Below are positions 35,079-44,167 of a stretch of 64,000 nucleotides of DNA, one piece after another. Below the pieces are notes generated by a model, which did no database searches, was not told the DNA's origin, and worked only from the letters and a program-made list of their open reading frames with translations. Where the stretch lies: contig CAYOLG010000004.1 of the NCBI GenBank assembly GCA_964404745.1, forward strand, positions 1-64,000. The letters are read 5' to 3'. Source of the stretch: Pelagisphaera sp964404745. GTDB taxonomy: Bacteria; Verrucomicrobiota; Verrucomicrobiia; Opitutales; Opitutaceae. Made by a program: the position numbers and the translations under genes. The stretch's first letter is position 1; the number at the start of each line of letters is the position of its first letter.

Positions 35079-35696
35079 CTAAGCGTCCCCTGACGCCGTT
35101 ACATCTAACTTGATCACCACTTCATCGCGGATGAGATCATCCGCTTTGCCTTTGTAAACGATACCCCAATCGAATCGCTTGATGTCAAACTCCGCCTTGA
35201 GAGAAACCAAGGAACCGGCAATTTCGACATCCGACGGAAACGTGATGCTTTTGGTCACGCCATGCATGGTCAGATTTCCAGTCAACTCGCCACTGCCATT
35301 CATTGACGTGACGACGAACTCTGCCGTCGGAAAGGTGGGTACGTCAAAAAAATCAGCGTTTTTCAGGTGGCCCGTGAGCCGATCATTGTCCGACCAGAGT
35401 GAATCCATTTGAATCGTTATCTTGCTGGCTGGGGCAATCTTGCCATCTGCCACCTCTATCGTTCCCGAGAATTCTTTGAATCCCCCTTCATGGCTCCCAG
35501 TCACCTTGGAACCCACAAACGATATCGTCGAATCTCCTGAGATCGAATACGTTCGCGCTGAAGCTATCGACTCAACCGCGTCGACCGCCTCCGACACCCT
35601 AGCGTCTTCGGTCTTATCCGCTGGATTCGCGCAGCCGGAGACGAAGAGCGATAATGTAGCAAGAAAAATTGTCGAGAGTGAGGTAGATAACTTCAT
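35079..35696 (-). CDS. YceI-family lipoprotein
   Basis: A 205-residue protein with a lipoprotein signal (LATLSLFVSGC; lipid-anchored Cys near residue 22) and a YceI domain, an eight-stranded lipocalin-like beta barrel that binds polyisoprenoids or similar lipids in the periplasm. Domain landmarks: YSISGDSTISFVGSKVTGSHEGGFKEFSG, MDSLWSDNDRLTGHLKNADFFDVPTFPTAEFV and GELTGNLTMHGVTKSITFP. The exact function is unknown. It faces the secreted hypothetical gene tail to tail with a 30-nt gap. Confidence 0.92.
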   Translation of the reverse strand: MKLSTSLSTIFLATLSLFVSGCANPADKTEDARVSEAVDAVESIASARTYSISGDSTISFVGSKVTGSHEGGFKEFSGTIEVADGKIAPASKITIQMDSLWSDNDRLTGHLKNADFFDVPTFPTAEFVVTSMNGSGELTGNLTMHGVTKSITFPSDVEIAGSLVSLKAEFDIKRFDWGIVYKGKADDLIRDEVVIKLDVTASGDA

Positions 35697-35821
35697 GCCG
35701 GATACGAACTACACCCCCGAAAAGCGTGTCAATGGCAATCGGCCTACGAAATGGACGAAATACCTATCCAATTTCTATCTCGGCGACCGAACTAGAAAAA
35801 GATTTGAAGACCGATTGGTCG

Positions 35822-36060
35822 CTACTCGCAATCCGCTTCTTGGCCTCCCTGCCAAAATGCAGACGTCGCTCCTTAAGGAGCGGCAAAAATCCCCACCGGC
35901 AAATCGACGCGATCCATGTGTATTGTCGCTCCCAACTCCCTCGCCTTGGCCACCGAAACATCGACATCTTCAACATTCTTTGTCGTTAGTAACGATTTCT
36001 TTCCAGTGTATAATATCGGCTGTATGGCTTCCTGCACTCGATTAGCTCGCTTGTATGATT
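35822..36060 (-). pseudogene. Remnant of a VOC/glyoxalase-like protein
   Basis: On the minus strand, one frame reads KNVEDVDVSVAKARELGATI then HMDRVDLPVGIFAAP, stops at TAA (35873-35875) and goes on as GATSAFWQGGQEA before TAG at 35822-35824. The pattern VxDVDxxVxxAxxLG, then P.G.fa...DP.GA.fa.WQ, is that of the second half of vicinal-oxygen-chelate (glyoxalase/bleomycin-resistance-like) domains. The first half is missing or unreadable, and the stop falls inside the conserved DPxGA block, so this is a decayed gene end. A 16-bp palindrome CGCTCCTTAAGGAGCG (35867-35882) spans the stop and may have disrupted it. Recognition by eye; a BLASTX or profile search would decide. Confidence 0.45.
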
Positions 36061-36256
36061 TCCTTCACCACAGCTCAGGGGCGATTATTTGTAGCGGCAA
36101 GACATTTGAACTCAGCTAATCTTGTGGCTAATCCGAACTGATCAGGTTTGTACCGAAACAATCATGACAACTTCAAAGGTAGTGGCCGATCTCCGAGTGG
36201 CCACCACGGAAAAGCGACAGCTATGAAGGCCGATACCGAAAACATCCACGAGATCA
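36061..36256. other. Short gap with one REP-like arm
   Basis: No gene is supported. The only structure noticed is a single REP-like arm at 36178-36205, described separately. Confidence 0.4.
36178..36205. repeat. REP-like palindrome, GGTAG-GGCCGATCTCCGAG family, single arm
   Basis: GGTAGTGGCC-GATCTCCGAG-TGGCCACC: a GGTAG foot and a GTGGCC/GGCCAC stem. The same element, as an inverted pair, occurs at 54930-55002 with the core GATCTCCGAGCGGCCA. Confidence 0.6.
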
Positions 36257-37258
36257 CTAGTCCCTTATGACTGGGGCTAGATAAATGTCCCGGTACTTCA
36301 CCGAAGTATGATCCCCTTGCAAATGGATGGGGCCTGGCATTGTCGGGTCCGTGTTGATGGCGCCGCCAGTAGGCCCTTCCAGTGGCTGATTATCGATGAC
36401 TTTAACGCCGTTGAGCACGACGGTCACGTGACGATCGACTAGCGTCAGGTCGTAGGTTTGCCATTCGCCGGGCTTTCTTCCCGCATTAACCGACGGCGCA
36501 ATACGGCTGAAAATGGCCCCTACCCCTTGCAATCCTTGCATGCGGCTGTCGCGATCTACCACCTGGGCTTCGTACATCCCGCGAAGGTAGACGCCACTGT
36601 TGCGATCAGCTTCAATGAGAAACTCGATGTGCAACCAGAAATCCTCGAAGCACTCGACAGTCTGTATATTCCCATAGGATCCCGTCGAACCAAAGTCGGT
36701 CTTTGGCGTATCATTGACGAGCATCCCATCCTCTACTTTCCACCCATTTTTCTTTTCCGGATTGTCCAAAACCCAACCGGACAGATCCTTTCCGTTGAAT
36801 AGAGCTTTCGGATGGCCAAATCGAACTTTGGAAAGATCGGGCCTCGGAAGCATGGGAGGATACTTTTTGCCTGTAAACGTAATGCGATTGTAGTTCTTTT
36901 CGTCCCAATCGCCGGTGATGACTCCGTCCAGTTTACCCTTTTTTAGGCCAACGGAGACAGTGTTGATCTTAGTCTGCGGCCCTCTCTGCCCTATTTCCCG
37001 TTTGATCTTCATGTCAAAAGTTAGCCGGCCATTCTTGAATTCCTTAATCTTATGAGGGCCCGGGGATTGCACATGCACCCGCATACGCACGACGGGCTCC
37101 CCATCGATTTCCTCTACTTTCAGCCAAGCTGGCTCACCTGTCGTCAAATAAAGCGTCCAGTCGCCTATCAGATCCTGGGGAATAGACTCCGCCGCTTGGG
37201 CAGGCTCGATGGAAAGAAAAACAAGGGCAGACAGAAGAGAGATATAGCAGGTTTTCAT
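36257..37258 (-). CDS. Secreted DUF1080 protein (3-keto-disaccharide hydrolase-like)
   Basis: A 333-residue exported protein (signal MKTCYISLLSALVFLSIEPA, cleavage near QAAES). Residues about 25-140 are an accessory beta-rich domain (DLIGDWTLYLTTGEP, GVITGDWDEKNYNRITFTGKK). From about 150 comes the DUF1080 domain with KALFNGKDLSGW near residue 151, WKVEDGMLVN, FGSTGSYGNIQT, DFWLHIEF, NSGVYLRGMYEAQVVD, GEWQTYDLTLV and YRDIYLAP. DUF1080 is a concanavalin-like jelly roll; some members hydrolyse 3-keto-glycosides. It is divergent from the esterase gene at 37411. Confidence 0.9.
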   Translation of the reverse strand: MKTCYISLLSALVFLSIEPAQAAESIPQDLIGDWTLYLTTGEPAWLKVEEIDGEPVVRMRVHVQSPGPHKIKEFKNGRLTFDMKIKREIGQRGPQTKINTVSVGLKKGKLDGVITGDWDEKNYNRITFTGKKYPPMLPRPDLSKVRFGHPKALFNGKDLSGWVLDNPEKKNGWKVEDGMLVNDTPKTDFGSTGSYGNIQTVECFEDFWLHIEFLIEADRNSGVYLRGMYEAQVVDRDSRMQGLQGVGAIFSRIAPSVNAGRKPGEWQTYDLTLVDRHVTVVLNGVKVIDNQPLEGPTGGAINTDPTMPGPIHLQGDHTSVKYRDIYLAPVIRD

Positions 37259-37410
37259 GTTTCGGTTTGTCTTTCGGAATATAACCTTGGATACTGGAAC
37301 CAGTCCTTTGAGATGTCACTGATAAAAACCGGTATACCCCAGCTTCTCATGGCGTATTCGCATTGCAGCTACCCAACATACGGATATGTACTATCAAGAA
37401 TTCTGTAAAT

Positions 37411-38273
37411 ATGACCAAAGCCCTAGCCATCCTCTCTTTTACAGCGCTCATTGCCCCCCTTTCGGCCGATGTTCCCGTATCCAGGATATCATCTATCACA
37501 AAATCGAAGGAGTCGCTCTGACCATGGATGTCGTCATCCCCGACAACCCCAATGGAGCGTCGGCAATCAAGATCGTCAGCGGTGGCTGGAAGTCGTCTCA
37601 CGATCGCGTGAATGAAAACTACTCCAAACCGTATACGGATCATGGCTACACGGTATTCGCCGTCGTCCACGGATCCCAGCCAAGATACAAAGTTCGGGAC
37701 ATTATGGGCTTTATGCATCGAGCCGTGCGATTCATACGCTACAACGCAAAGCAATGGAATATCGATCCCAATCGCATCGGAGTAACTGGAGCCAGCGCTG
37801 GCGGGCATCTAAGCCTAACCCTCGCCACTAAGGCAGGTCCCGGTGACCCTGCTGCCGAGGATCTCATCGATCGAGCTAGTAGCACAGTACAGGCAGCCGC
37901 CGTATTTTATCCACCCACCGACTACCGCAATTGGGCCGAGCCAGGCGACATGGCCGTGGGCGTAGGCAAACAAGCGCGCTGGCAACCTGCCTTCGGACCG
38001 GAGTCCGAGACAGCCGAGGGAAGAGACACACTCGGTCGCCATATGTCTTCGATTTACCATATAAGCGAATCTACCGCCCCCGTGTTCATCATTCACTGCG
38101 ATTCCGATCCGATAGTTCCTCTTTTCCAAGCCGAGAGCTTCGGGAAAATCGCTAAAGAGCGTGGAGTTCCCTTCGAACTGGTCATCAAGATAGGAGCCAA
38201 ACATGGTTGGCCCGAGCGAGCGGATGATGAATATCAGTTCCTCCCCTGGTTTGAGGAACACCTTCTAGATTGA
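37411..38273 (+). pseudogene. Alpha/beta-hydrolase (esterase) gene split by a frameshift
   Basis: ATG 37411 starts a clear signal peptide (MTKALAILSFTALIAPLSAD, then VPVSRI), but that frame stops at 37519-37521. The mature enzyme continues in the frame one base back, from RIQDIIYHKIEG near 37480 to the stop at 38273. It contains SGGWKSSHDRVNENY, the nucleophile elbow GVTGASAGGHLS, the acid region HCDSDPIVPLFQ and the catalytic His in KHGWPE, as in carboxylesterases/acetyl xylan esterase-like hydrolases. One missing base between about 37454 and 37500 would join the two. Opening the second frame at ATG 37386 gives an odd N-terminus without export signal. It is either a recent pseudogene or a sequencing error; programmed frameshifting is not supported by any slippery site I can see. 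Confidence 0.75.
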
Positions 38274-38312
38274 GAGAGTGCCCAACAACCGCAGATGGTC
38301 CGCTTTAAGAAT

Positions 38313-38389
38313 GGTATGGCTGACTGTCCCCAGTCAGCCGAATTGGAAGCAGTTCAACGACGCGGCTGACTTGGCACAGTCAGCCCTAT
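38313..38389. repeat. REP-like inverted pair, GGTAGGGCTGACTGTC family (copy 1)
   Basis: Left arm starts GGTATGGCTGACTGTCCCC, right arm ends CACAGTCAGCCCTATC; each arm is itself palindromic around the GGCTGACT/AGTCAGCC stem. A sister copy lies at 39564-39642. The two elements stand on either side of the SMP-30-like gene, oriented the same way. Confidence 0.75.
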
Positions 38390-38479
38390 CAACTAGAAAG
38401 CGGATTGCGATCTGCTGGACACTCTCTGTGAAGTTGTAGACATTGTTCGTATTTTATAGCAGAATACACGTTTATTGAT

Positions 38480-39478
38480 ATGAAAACGCTAACCAGTATT
38501 TCAATTTTAATCGCCTCCGCATCGATCATAGTAGGTCAAGAAAACAGTACCCTCCTTCAATCCGATTTACCCGGGAGCCTGAAGATCGAGGCCAACGTGG
38601 CTTTCACTGAGGGCCCAGCCTGGCACCCACCTTCGAACAGCGTTTTCTTTTCAGACATCCCCAACAACCGCATCATGCGGCGGGACGCCAGCGGGGCTTT
38701 GCAAATTTATCGCTATCCTTCCCTGCGGGCCAATGGTTTGGCCTTCGACCAGCACAATCGCCTAGTTGCTTGCCAAGGCGGACCCGCCGACAACGTTCGG
38801 GGCGTAACCCGAACCGAACCGGACGGAACCATCATTTATCTGACAGACAATTACAAAGGGAAACGCTACAATGCCCCAAACGATCTAGTAATTGATTCCC
38901 AGGGGAGAATCTACTTCACCGATCCGCGGTACGGACCTAGGGACGACATGGAGATTCTCGACGACGAGGGTAAACCCATTGAAGGTGTCTATCGAATCGA
39001 CGCCAATCGTTCGGTTACCCGCATTTTGTCGCACGAGATTCATCGTCCAAACGGGATAGCGATTTCCGCTGATGAACGATTCTTGTTCGTCGCCGACAAC
39101 GCAAGCGGCCAGCCCAACGGCAATAGGAAATTATGGCGTTTCGATCTGGATGACGACGGCAACGCCAATCCCGACAGTCGTCTCGAACTTTTCGATTGGC
39201 GTTCAAGTCTCGGAATCGACCGAGGTCCCGATGGCATGGCTCTGGGCAAAGATGGCAATCTCTACGTAACAGCCGGTTGGAATTTTCACGACGCTCCCGT
39301 ATCAGAACCGCGCATCTACAAAGCGGGCATCTATGTCATCGATCCCAACGGTCAGGGACTGCAGCGCTTCATTCCCATCCCTCAAGACGATATCACCAAT
39401 TGCGCTTTCGGTGGTGAGGACGGAAATACTTTATACATTACCGCAGGCCAACGGTTGTTCAGCGTTGAGATCGAGTAG
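38480..39478 (+). CDS. Secreted SMP-30/gluconolactonase-like protein
   Basis: A 332-residue six-bladed beta-propeller of the SMP-30/gluconolactonase/LRE family, with a signal peptide (MKTLTSISILIASASIIVGQ). Features: the metal-ligand Glu in FTEGPAWHPPSNSVFFSDI near residue 44, GLAFDQHNRLVACQGG, the conserved NAPNDLVIDSQGRIYFTDPRYG near 138 with its Asn and Asp ligands, RPNGIAISADERFLFVAD and RGPDGMALGKDGNLYVTAG. It would hydrolyse sugar lactones in the periplasm. It is flanked on both sides by copies of one REP family (38313 and 39564). Confidence 0.92.
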   Translation: MKTLTSISILIASASIIVGQENSTLLQSDLPGSLKIEANVAFTEGPAWHPPSNSVFFSDIPNNRIMRRDASGALQIYRYPSLRANGLAFDQHNRLVACQGGPADNVRGVTRTEPDGTIIYLTDNYKGKRYNAPNDLVIDSQGRIYFTDPRYGPRDDMEILDDEGKPIEGVYRIDANRSVTRILSHEIHRPNGIAISADERFLFVADNASGQPNGNRKLWRFDLDDDGNANPDSRLELFDWRSSLGIDRGPDGMALGKDGNLYVTAGWNFHDAPVSEPRIYKAGIYVIDPNGQGLQRFIPIPQDDITNCAFGGEDGNTLYITAGQRLFSVEIE

Positions 39479-39563
39479 CGATGACTATAAATCGTATCTG
39501 TATTAATAATACAGTTCAACTCATGCGCCGTTCTGACTTTCGCCTTTCTCATGATTAAATTAT

Positions 39564-39642
39564 GGTAGGGCTGACTGTCCTCAGTCTGCCGGATTCATTA
39601 AACCATCTCCAAGTCGGCTGACTGAGGACAGTCAGCCCTACC
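39564..39642. repeat. REP-like inverted pair, GGTAGGGCTGACTGTC family (copy 2)
   Basis: Left arm GGTAGGGCTGACTGTCCTCA, right arm TGAGGACAGTCAGCCCTACC: exact reverse complements over 20 bases, with about 37 nt between them. Near-identical design to the copy at 38313-38389. Confidence 0.8.
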
Positions 39643-39688
39643 CTTTAACCTGTTGGCACCCCCAAGCAAACAAACATCAACACATACA

Positions 39689-40465
39689 ATGCCTAGCCTA
39701 CCCTGCTTCAATCTTGACAACAAAGTCGTCGTAGTGACGGGAGCTGGACGCGGAATCGGCCGGCAAATCGCTTTGGACGCGGCTCAATCCGGAGCCTCTT
39801 TGGCTGTTGGCAGTCGCACGGTCGAAGACTTGGTCTCCTTGAAATCGGAAATCGAATCTATGGGCGGAGAGTGCTGGTATGGAAAGCTCGACGCAACCAA
39901 TATCGATTCCATCAAGGGGTTCATTGCGTCCGCCGTTGAGCGCTATGGACGGATCGACGCCCTTATCAACAACGCTGGATTCAATAGGCAAAAGGATATC
40001 ATCGATTATACCGAAGAGGAATTCGACCGTATCATTGATGCCAATCTGAAAAGCGTCTTCTTTTGCAGTCAACTAGTCGCCCGCCAAATGATGAAGCAAG
40101 GCAACGGAGGCTCCATCGTCAATATCACTTCGCAAGCGGGAGTAGTCGGCGCTCCCAAGCGGGGCCCCTACAGCGGAGCCAAAGCCGGGGTCAACAACAT
40201 GACTAAGACAATGGCCGCTGAATGGGGAAAATTCGATATCCGGGTCAACGCCGTCGCCCCCACCGTCACCCGAACGGAAATGACCAAGCGGGCTATGAGC
40301 GAGAATGCGGCTTGGGCCCAAACGGCCCGCGAGAAGATCCTCCTACCCGTTGACGCCGCAGAACCTGAGGAAATTTCTGCTCCTGTTATTTTTCTTACCT
40401 CCGCAGCCGCTTCGATGATCACCGGGCACACCTTGGTTGTGGACGGCGGGTGGACGATCGTGTAG
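39689..40465 (+). CDS. SDR-family oxidoreductase (gluconate 5-dehydrogenase-like)
   Basis: A 258-residue classical short-chain dehydrogenase. Cofactor loop TGAGRGIGRQIA near residue 17, INNAGFNRQKD near 90, catalytic Ser in IVNITSQAG near 140 and YSGAK (Tyr and Lys) near 155, then the C-terminal GHTLVVDGGW. The pattern matches 2-keto-gluconate/gluconate or 3-oxoacyl reductase-like SDRs. Its position after the gluconolactonase-like gene suggests sugar-acid metabolism, which is inference. ATG 39689 is the start; the frame opening at TTG 39653 runs through Thr/Gln-rich sequence without family character. Confidence 0.9.
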   Translation: MPSLPCFNLDNKVVVVTGAGRGIGRQIALDAAQSGASLAVGSRTVEDLVSLKSEIESMGGECWYGKLDATNIDSIKGFIASAVERYGRIDALINNAGFNRQKDIIDYTEEEFDRIIDANLKSVFFCSQLVARQMMKQGNGGSIVNITSQAGVVGAPKRGPYSGAKAGVNNMTKTMAAEWGKFDIRVNAVAPTVTRTEMTKRAMSENAAWAQTAREKILLPVDAAEPEEISAPVIFLTSAAASMITGHTLVVDGGWTIV

Positions 40466-40567
40466 ATTACCGAATCCCGCTTCCTGGCAGCGACTGCCCG
40501 AAAAAGGCTTTCCCGGATTCATGTAATACGGCGTCTACAATCCCCGCTTCGCCGAGCCCGAAACAAA

Positions 40568-42781
40568 TTAATCAGTGTCTGCCTCGGAACGTTCAACGTA
40601 AATGGGACTGCTCCAAGCTCGATGGCGATCGGTCTGTATTACGCGAATCCAGTAGGCATGCCTTCCTGCCAACGGGCTGGTATCAATGAAGGTCTCCCTC
40701 GCTGAAGGCGACGTCGATTCCGAAGGCGCCCGGGTAATCTCCAAGCGTCGATCTAAGCCGCCGGCATCGAATGTCCGGGCCGTTGTCCCTAAATCTTGCA
40801 AGCGGACGCTTCCAGCGATCAGCTGCGTGCGAAACTCGACCGTATCAGCATCGCATTCGAATACGAAGCCCATGTCGTTTCCAGCCGTGGCGCTCGTCCA
40901 GGAAACTTGGTCACCCTTGATCGACAACGCATCCAAGGGACACTGGAAGCCAACCGGATCTACATCGTTAAAAATTCCGCCCAAAGCTTTGATTTCTCCA
41001 TCCCAGATTTGCCGCTGGTCCCCCGCCGTGCCCCGCTTGGCAGCTCCACCCCAAAGGATGCGATAGCGATCCTCATCAAAGTGCGCCAGCTGCCTGCTTT
41101 CAAAGAGTTCCGAATCCCGAAACAAATCGATGCGCTCAACGCCCGCGGAGCCCTCGCAAACTACCTGTATGCTCACGGATCCCTTTCCATCGACTATACT
41201 CCCCATGGGTTGGCCGTCGATGCAGACATCCAGTAAGATTCGCGCTCCCGTCGTGCCGTAACAACTACGATTTCGAAAAGCTTCGGCCACGCTTTGCTGG
41301 GTCAACTCCCGAGCCCTCACCGCAGTCAGACCATTAGCCACGTTTCGTGTGACGCGTCTTCCAGGCCCGCAAGCTCCCGGCCGACCCATCACGCCGTCAG
41401 TCCCGGCCGTAACCCCAATGAGATATCCGCGTTCGATGGCGTCTTGCAGAAACCACTCCGAGGTTGCGTGGGTTGAGTGGATTTCGAACAGCGGTTCGAT
41501 CTCTGGACAATGCCAGTCGAGATTCGTGGGACGACCGCCGACATGCAAATTCAGGATGACATCTTGAGATCGGAAGGCATCGAGAAACTCCGGAGCCCGA
41601 GGCAAGTCCGGCTCGGGATCAGGTTCTCGCTCTTGAAAGAACCGATCCGAGCGTCGCATCCTCGGCTCGTCATCCATGTAGATCACATTGCGATCCCCTC
41701 CGTCCGGCGTGTACGGGCTCCACTCGCAGCCCAAGTAGGCCAGAAAATGCCCTTCATCATTGTGGTGGCGCGTCACCTCCCTCACATGTTCCCAGATCGC
41801 CCGAGTTACGTAGTGGTCGTTAGCCTGTTGCGAGGCGAACTCCAGACCGGCCACATCCCGGGCATAAGCGAAGTGATGGTCTAAAGTTCCCGCCCCACAG
41901 CCGATCTCGCTTTGGCCTGCGTGCAAATCGCCCCAATGAAGGCGACTGAGGTCCTTGTCAGCCGTCACCTGAACAGGGTTGGAAAGGCAGGAAAATCCGT
42001 CGGCGGAAACATCGATTCGGTGAACGCCTTCCTTCCCCCACAAGATCGGGACTTCCCATACTGGAAATCGCGAATTCAATTGCGGTTCGCCAGCCGCGAC
42101 TCAAAACCCTTGGATCGACGGTCTGTCAATCGGCGTAGCATTCGCCCATGAATCGATCGCTCGTACTCGGACAACCGCCTCTTCGCCCACATACCCGCCG
42201 CTCGGGGCAATGGCAATGATCTGGGAGGGCTCTCCCGGTTCGATGCGGAACCGCGGCGGATCGACTAGGCGGATCCAGGCATCATCGCCCTCGGGATTCA
42301 AGAGCATCAAAAAGTAACCATCATCGGTCGCGAATGTCGGCCCTTCCCAGCTACGGCACCGGACTTCCAGGATGTCGCCCTTTTCCAGGCGCCCATCATC
42401 GACCGTAATCAAAATGTCATGATGCCATGGATTAAGGTCTCCGCGACGTTCATAAAGAGTGGAAACCTCAACGTCCGCCGGGCTTCGCGTATCAAGAAAG
42501 TTTGGACGACTTGGATCGGATTGCTGAAGGTCAGCCCAATCGAACGGCCACCGCCAAGCCACGCGCAGACGGGCTCCGCGAGCCAATTCCGTTTCACCGA
42601 TCTCGAATCTAAAAACGATGTCCACGCCCTCGCCAGCAACGAAAGAACCAGGCATGTCAATCGCGCCCCTGCCGTGACGCTTCAGTCGCTCCTCAATCCC
42701 GAGGTCGCTGTTGTGATAAACGCGGCCTTCATTTCCCGTCCAACGAGAACGGGCGATCAATTCTGTATCCGTTACAGGCAC
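40568..42781 (-). pseudogene. DUF3604-like protein gene interrupted by an in-frame TGA
   Basis: Two reading frames in the same phase, 42781 to the TGA at 42101-42103 (226 residues) and onward to 40568 (510 codons), make one continuous protein if the TGA is read through. The first part is beta-rich (RGAIDMPGSF, VRVRAIDSWAN). After the stop come VPILWGKEGVHRIDVSADGF, the metal-site start LHWGDLHAGQSEIGCGAG, YLGCEWSPYTPDGGDRNV, ILNLHVGGRPTN, EIHSTHATSEWFL and VTAGTDGVMGRPGACG, as in DUF3604/PHP-like metal hydrolases. The second half alone would start at TTG 42079. The rest of the gene is undamaged, so the mutation is recent, the base is an error, or UGA is read through. No bacterial SECIS-like element is convincing. 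Confidence 0.75.
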
Positions 42782-42817
42782 GTCAACGAAGGGCGACTTC
42801 AGAGAATGCCAGACAGT

Positions 42818-44167
42818 TTAAAACTCCTTGATTCGGATACGGCGATATTCCATTTGCCCCCGATCGCCCTCCAGCCCGATCGGGCCATTGTCTGGAATCT
42901 CGAATGCCGCTTCAAGAAGCTCTCCATTACATTCACAACGGGCCGTGTTTCCTTTGACCGTGATGACCAGCTCGTTCCAATCTTGAGGCTTGTAGCGCGT
43001 CAGTTCCGTGTACGGTCCAGCCAGCGGATAATCGCGGCATTGCAATTGCCGGCCGCGCAGAAATACACCGCTGTCCGCGTTAGGCGTCGCTCTAAACTCC
43101 AGTTTGAGAATGAAATCATTGGCAAACTCGCGGGTCGTCCAAAGCTGCTGTATGCGACGGCCTTCGGTCGGCGTCGTTACTACAAGTCGACCGTTTATAG
43201 CCGCGTACCGTCCGTCGCTGCTGGCTCGTTGACCATAGAAATTCTCCGGCTCCGTGATCACCGTTCGAGGCGGGGCATTGGGGTTGGGCTTCCGATTGGG
43301 GTTCGGCGGAGGTGTTATCCGGAACCCCCAGCCGTTCAGGGTGCGGCCGTTGAACAGCGAAACGTATCCCTCTTCCTGTTGGAAGTCCTCGGTATCGGTT
43401 TCCAGAAGCCCTAGTGTAGCCAGTATGGGCCGCAGGGCGGCCGCCCATTTACCATAACCATTATTATTAAGGTGCAGCAAATCCGGAAACTCCTCGATCC
43501 TAGCATTGCCATCCTCGTTGGCAAACAGCGTGTAGGTATCCAGAACTGTGATGCGAGGGTCTCCTTTGGCAACCGCCGCTATACGCTCGTTGATCTCCTT
43601 GATATCCTCCGGCGCTCGGTTCTTCTCAGGCGAACTCGGAAGCAATTGGCAGAGGACTATGGGCAGCTCTGAATTATGGGCCTCAAGAGCGTCTAGGATC
43701 CTCTTTATGTTCCCCGCGATCATCTCGGCCGATGCCTTGTCTGCGAGATCGTTAGTGCCCGCGAGAATCACTACCGCTGATGGGTTCAAATCGATGACAT
43801 CCTCCTGCAGGCGGATCAGCATGCCTCGTGTTGTGTCGGACCCGATTCCTCGATTTGCGCTTTTCATCCCTGGAAAATAATTGGAGAGATTCGGCCAGCC
43901 TTGCGTTATCGAATCGCCGAAAAATACCACCGCGCCCTGATCTTCCTCAGCTCGGTTGATCCATGATGAACGGCGCTGCACCCATCGCTTCAAAAAATTC
44001 TCGTTGTGGATGCGAAACGGTCCCTCGCCAGGCAAGCCTTCCAAAGTTGTCGGCGGAGCTACGAGCACCCTATCGAAGTCGCTTGCGACGTGGTGGTCTG
44101 CTTGAAGCAATGAGCACATCCCTGCCCCTAGCGCTGCGATCCGGAGTCTTTTCAATGAGGTCAACAT
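42818..44167 (-). CDS. SGNH hydrolase fused to DUF1080 domain
   Basis: A 449-residue two-domain protein, probably exported (MLTSLKRLRIAALGAGMCSLLQA). Domain 1 (about 55-250) is an SGNH/GDSL esterase: block I VVFFGDSITQGW, block II RGIGSDTTRG, block III ILAGTNDLADK, block V DLLHLNNNGYGKW. Domain 2 (about 265-449) is DUF1080: YVSLFNGRTLNGW, AINGRLVVTT, DFILKLEFR, DSGVFLRGRQLQCRDY, DWNELVITVKG and GPIGLEGDRGQMEYRRIRI. Such a pairing could deacylate and cleave a decorated glycan in one step; this is inference. A Pro/Asn-rich insert (PPPNPNRKPNPNAPP) lies just inside domain 2. It starts upstream of the DUF3604-like pseudogene on the same strand. Confidence 0.9.
   Translation of the reverse strand: MLTSLKRLRIAALGAGMCSLLQADHHVASDFDRVLVAPPTTLEGLPGEGPFRIHNENFLKRWVQRRSSWINRAEEDQGAVVFFGDSITQGWPNLSNYFPGMKSANRGIGSDTTRGMLIRLQEDVIDLNPSAVVILAGTNDLADKASAEMIAGNIKRILDALEAHNSELPIVLCQLLPSSPEKNRAPEDIKEINERIAAVAKGDPRITVLDTYTLFANEDGNARIEEFPDLLHLNNNGYGKWAAALRPILATLGLLETDTEDFQQEEGYVSLFNGRTLNGWGFRITPPPNPNRKPNPNAPPRTVITEPENFYGQRASSDGRYAAINGRLVVTTPTEGRRIQQLWTTREFANDFILKLEFRATPNADSGVFLRGRQLQCRDYPLAGPYTELTRYKPQDWNELVITVKGNTARCECNGELLEAAFEIPDNGPIGLEGDRGQMEYRRIRIKEF

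Noticed and set aside
37386..38273. Normal start of the esterase at ATG 37386
   Set aside because: The first 30 residues are not signal-like or family-like, while the overlapping frame from 37411 encodes a proper signal peptide.
42060..42103. Selenocysteine at the TGA in the DUF3604-like gene
   Set aside because: Weak GCGG/CCGC and TCGCG/CGCGA pairings exist just after the TGA, but they are not SECIS-like, and other genes here have TAG, TAA and frameshift lesions as well.
42419..43414. Plus-strand frame of 331 codons over the DUF3604-like and SGNH genes
   Set aside because: It crosses two recognised minus-strand genes and the space between them; the translation is basic and unordered.
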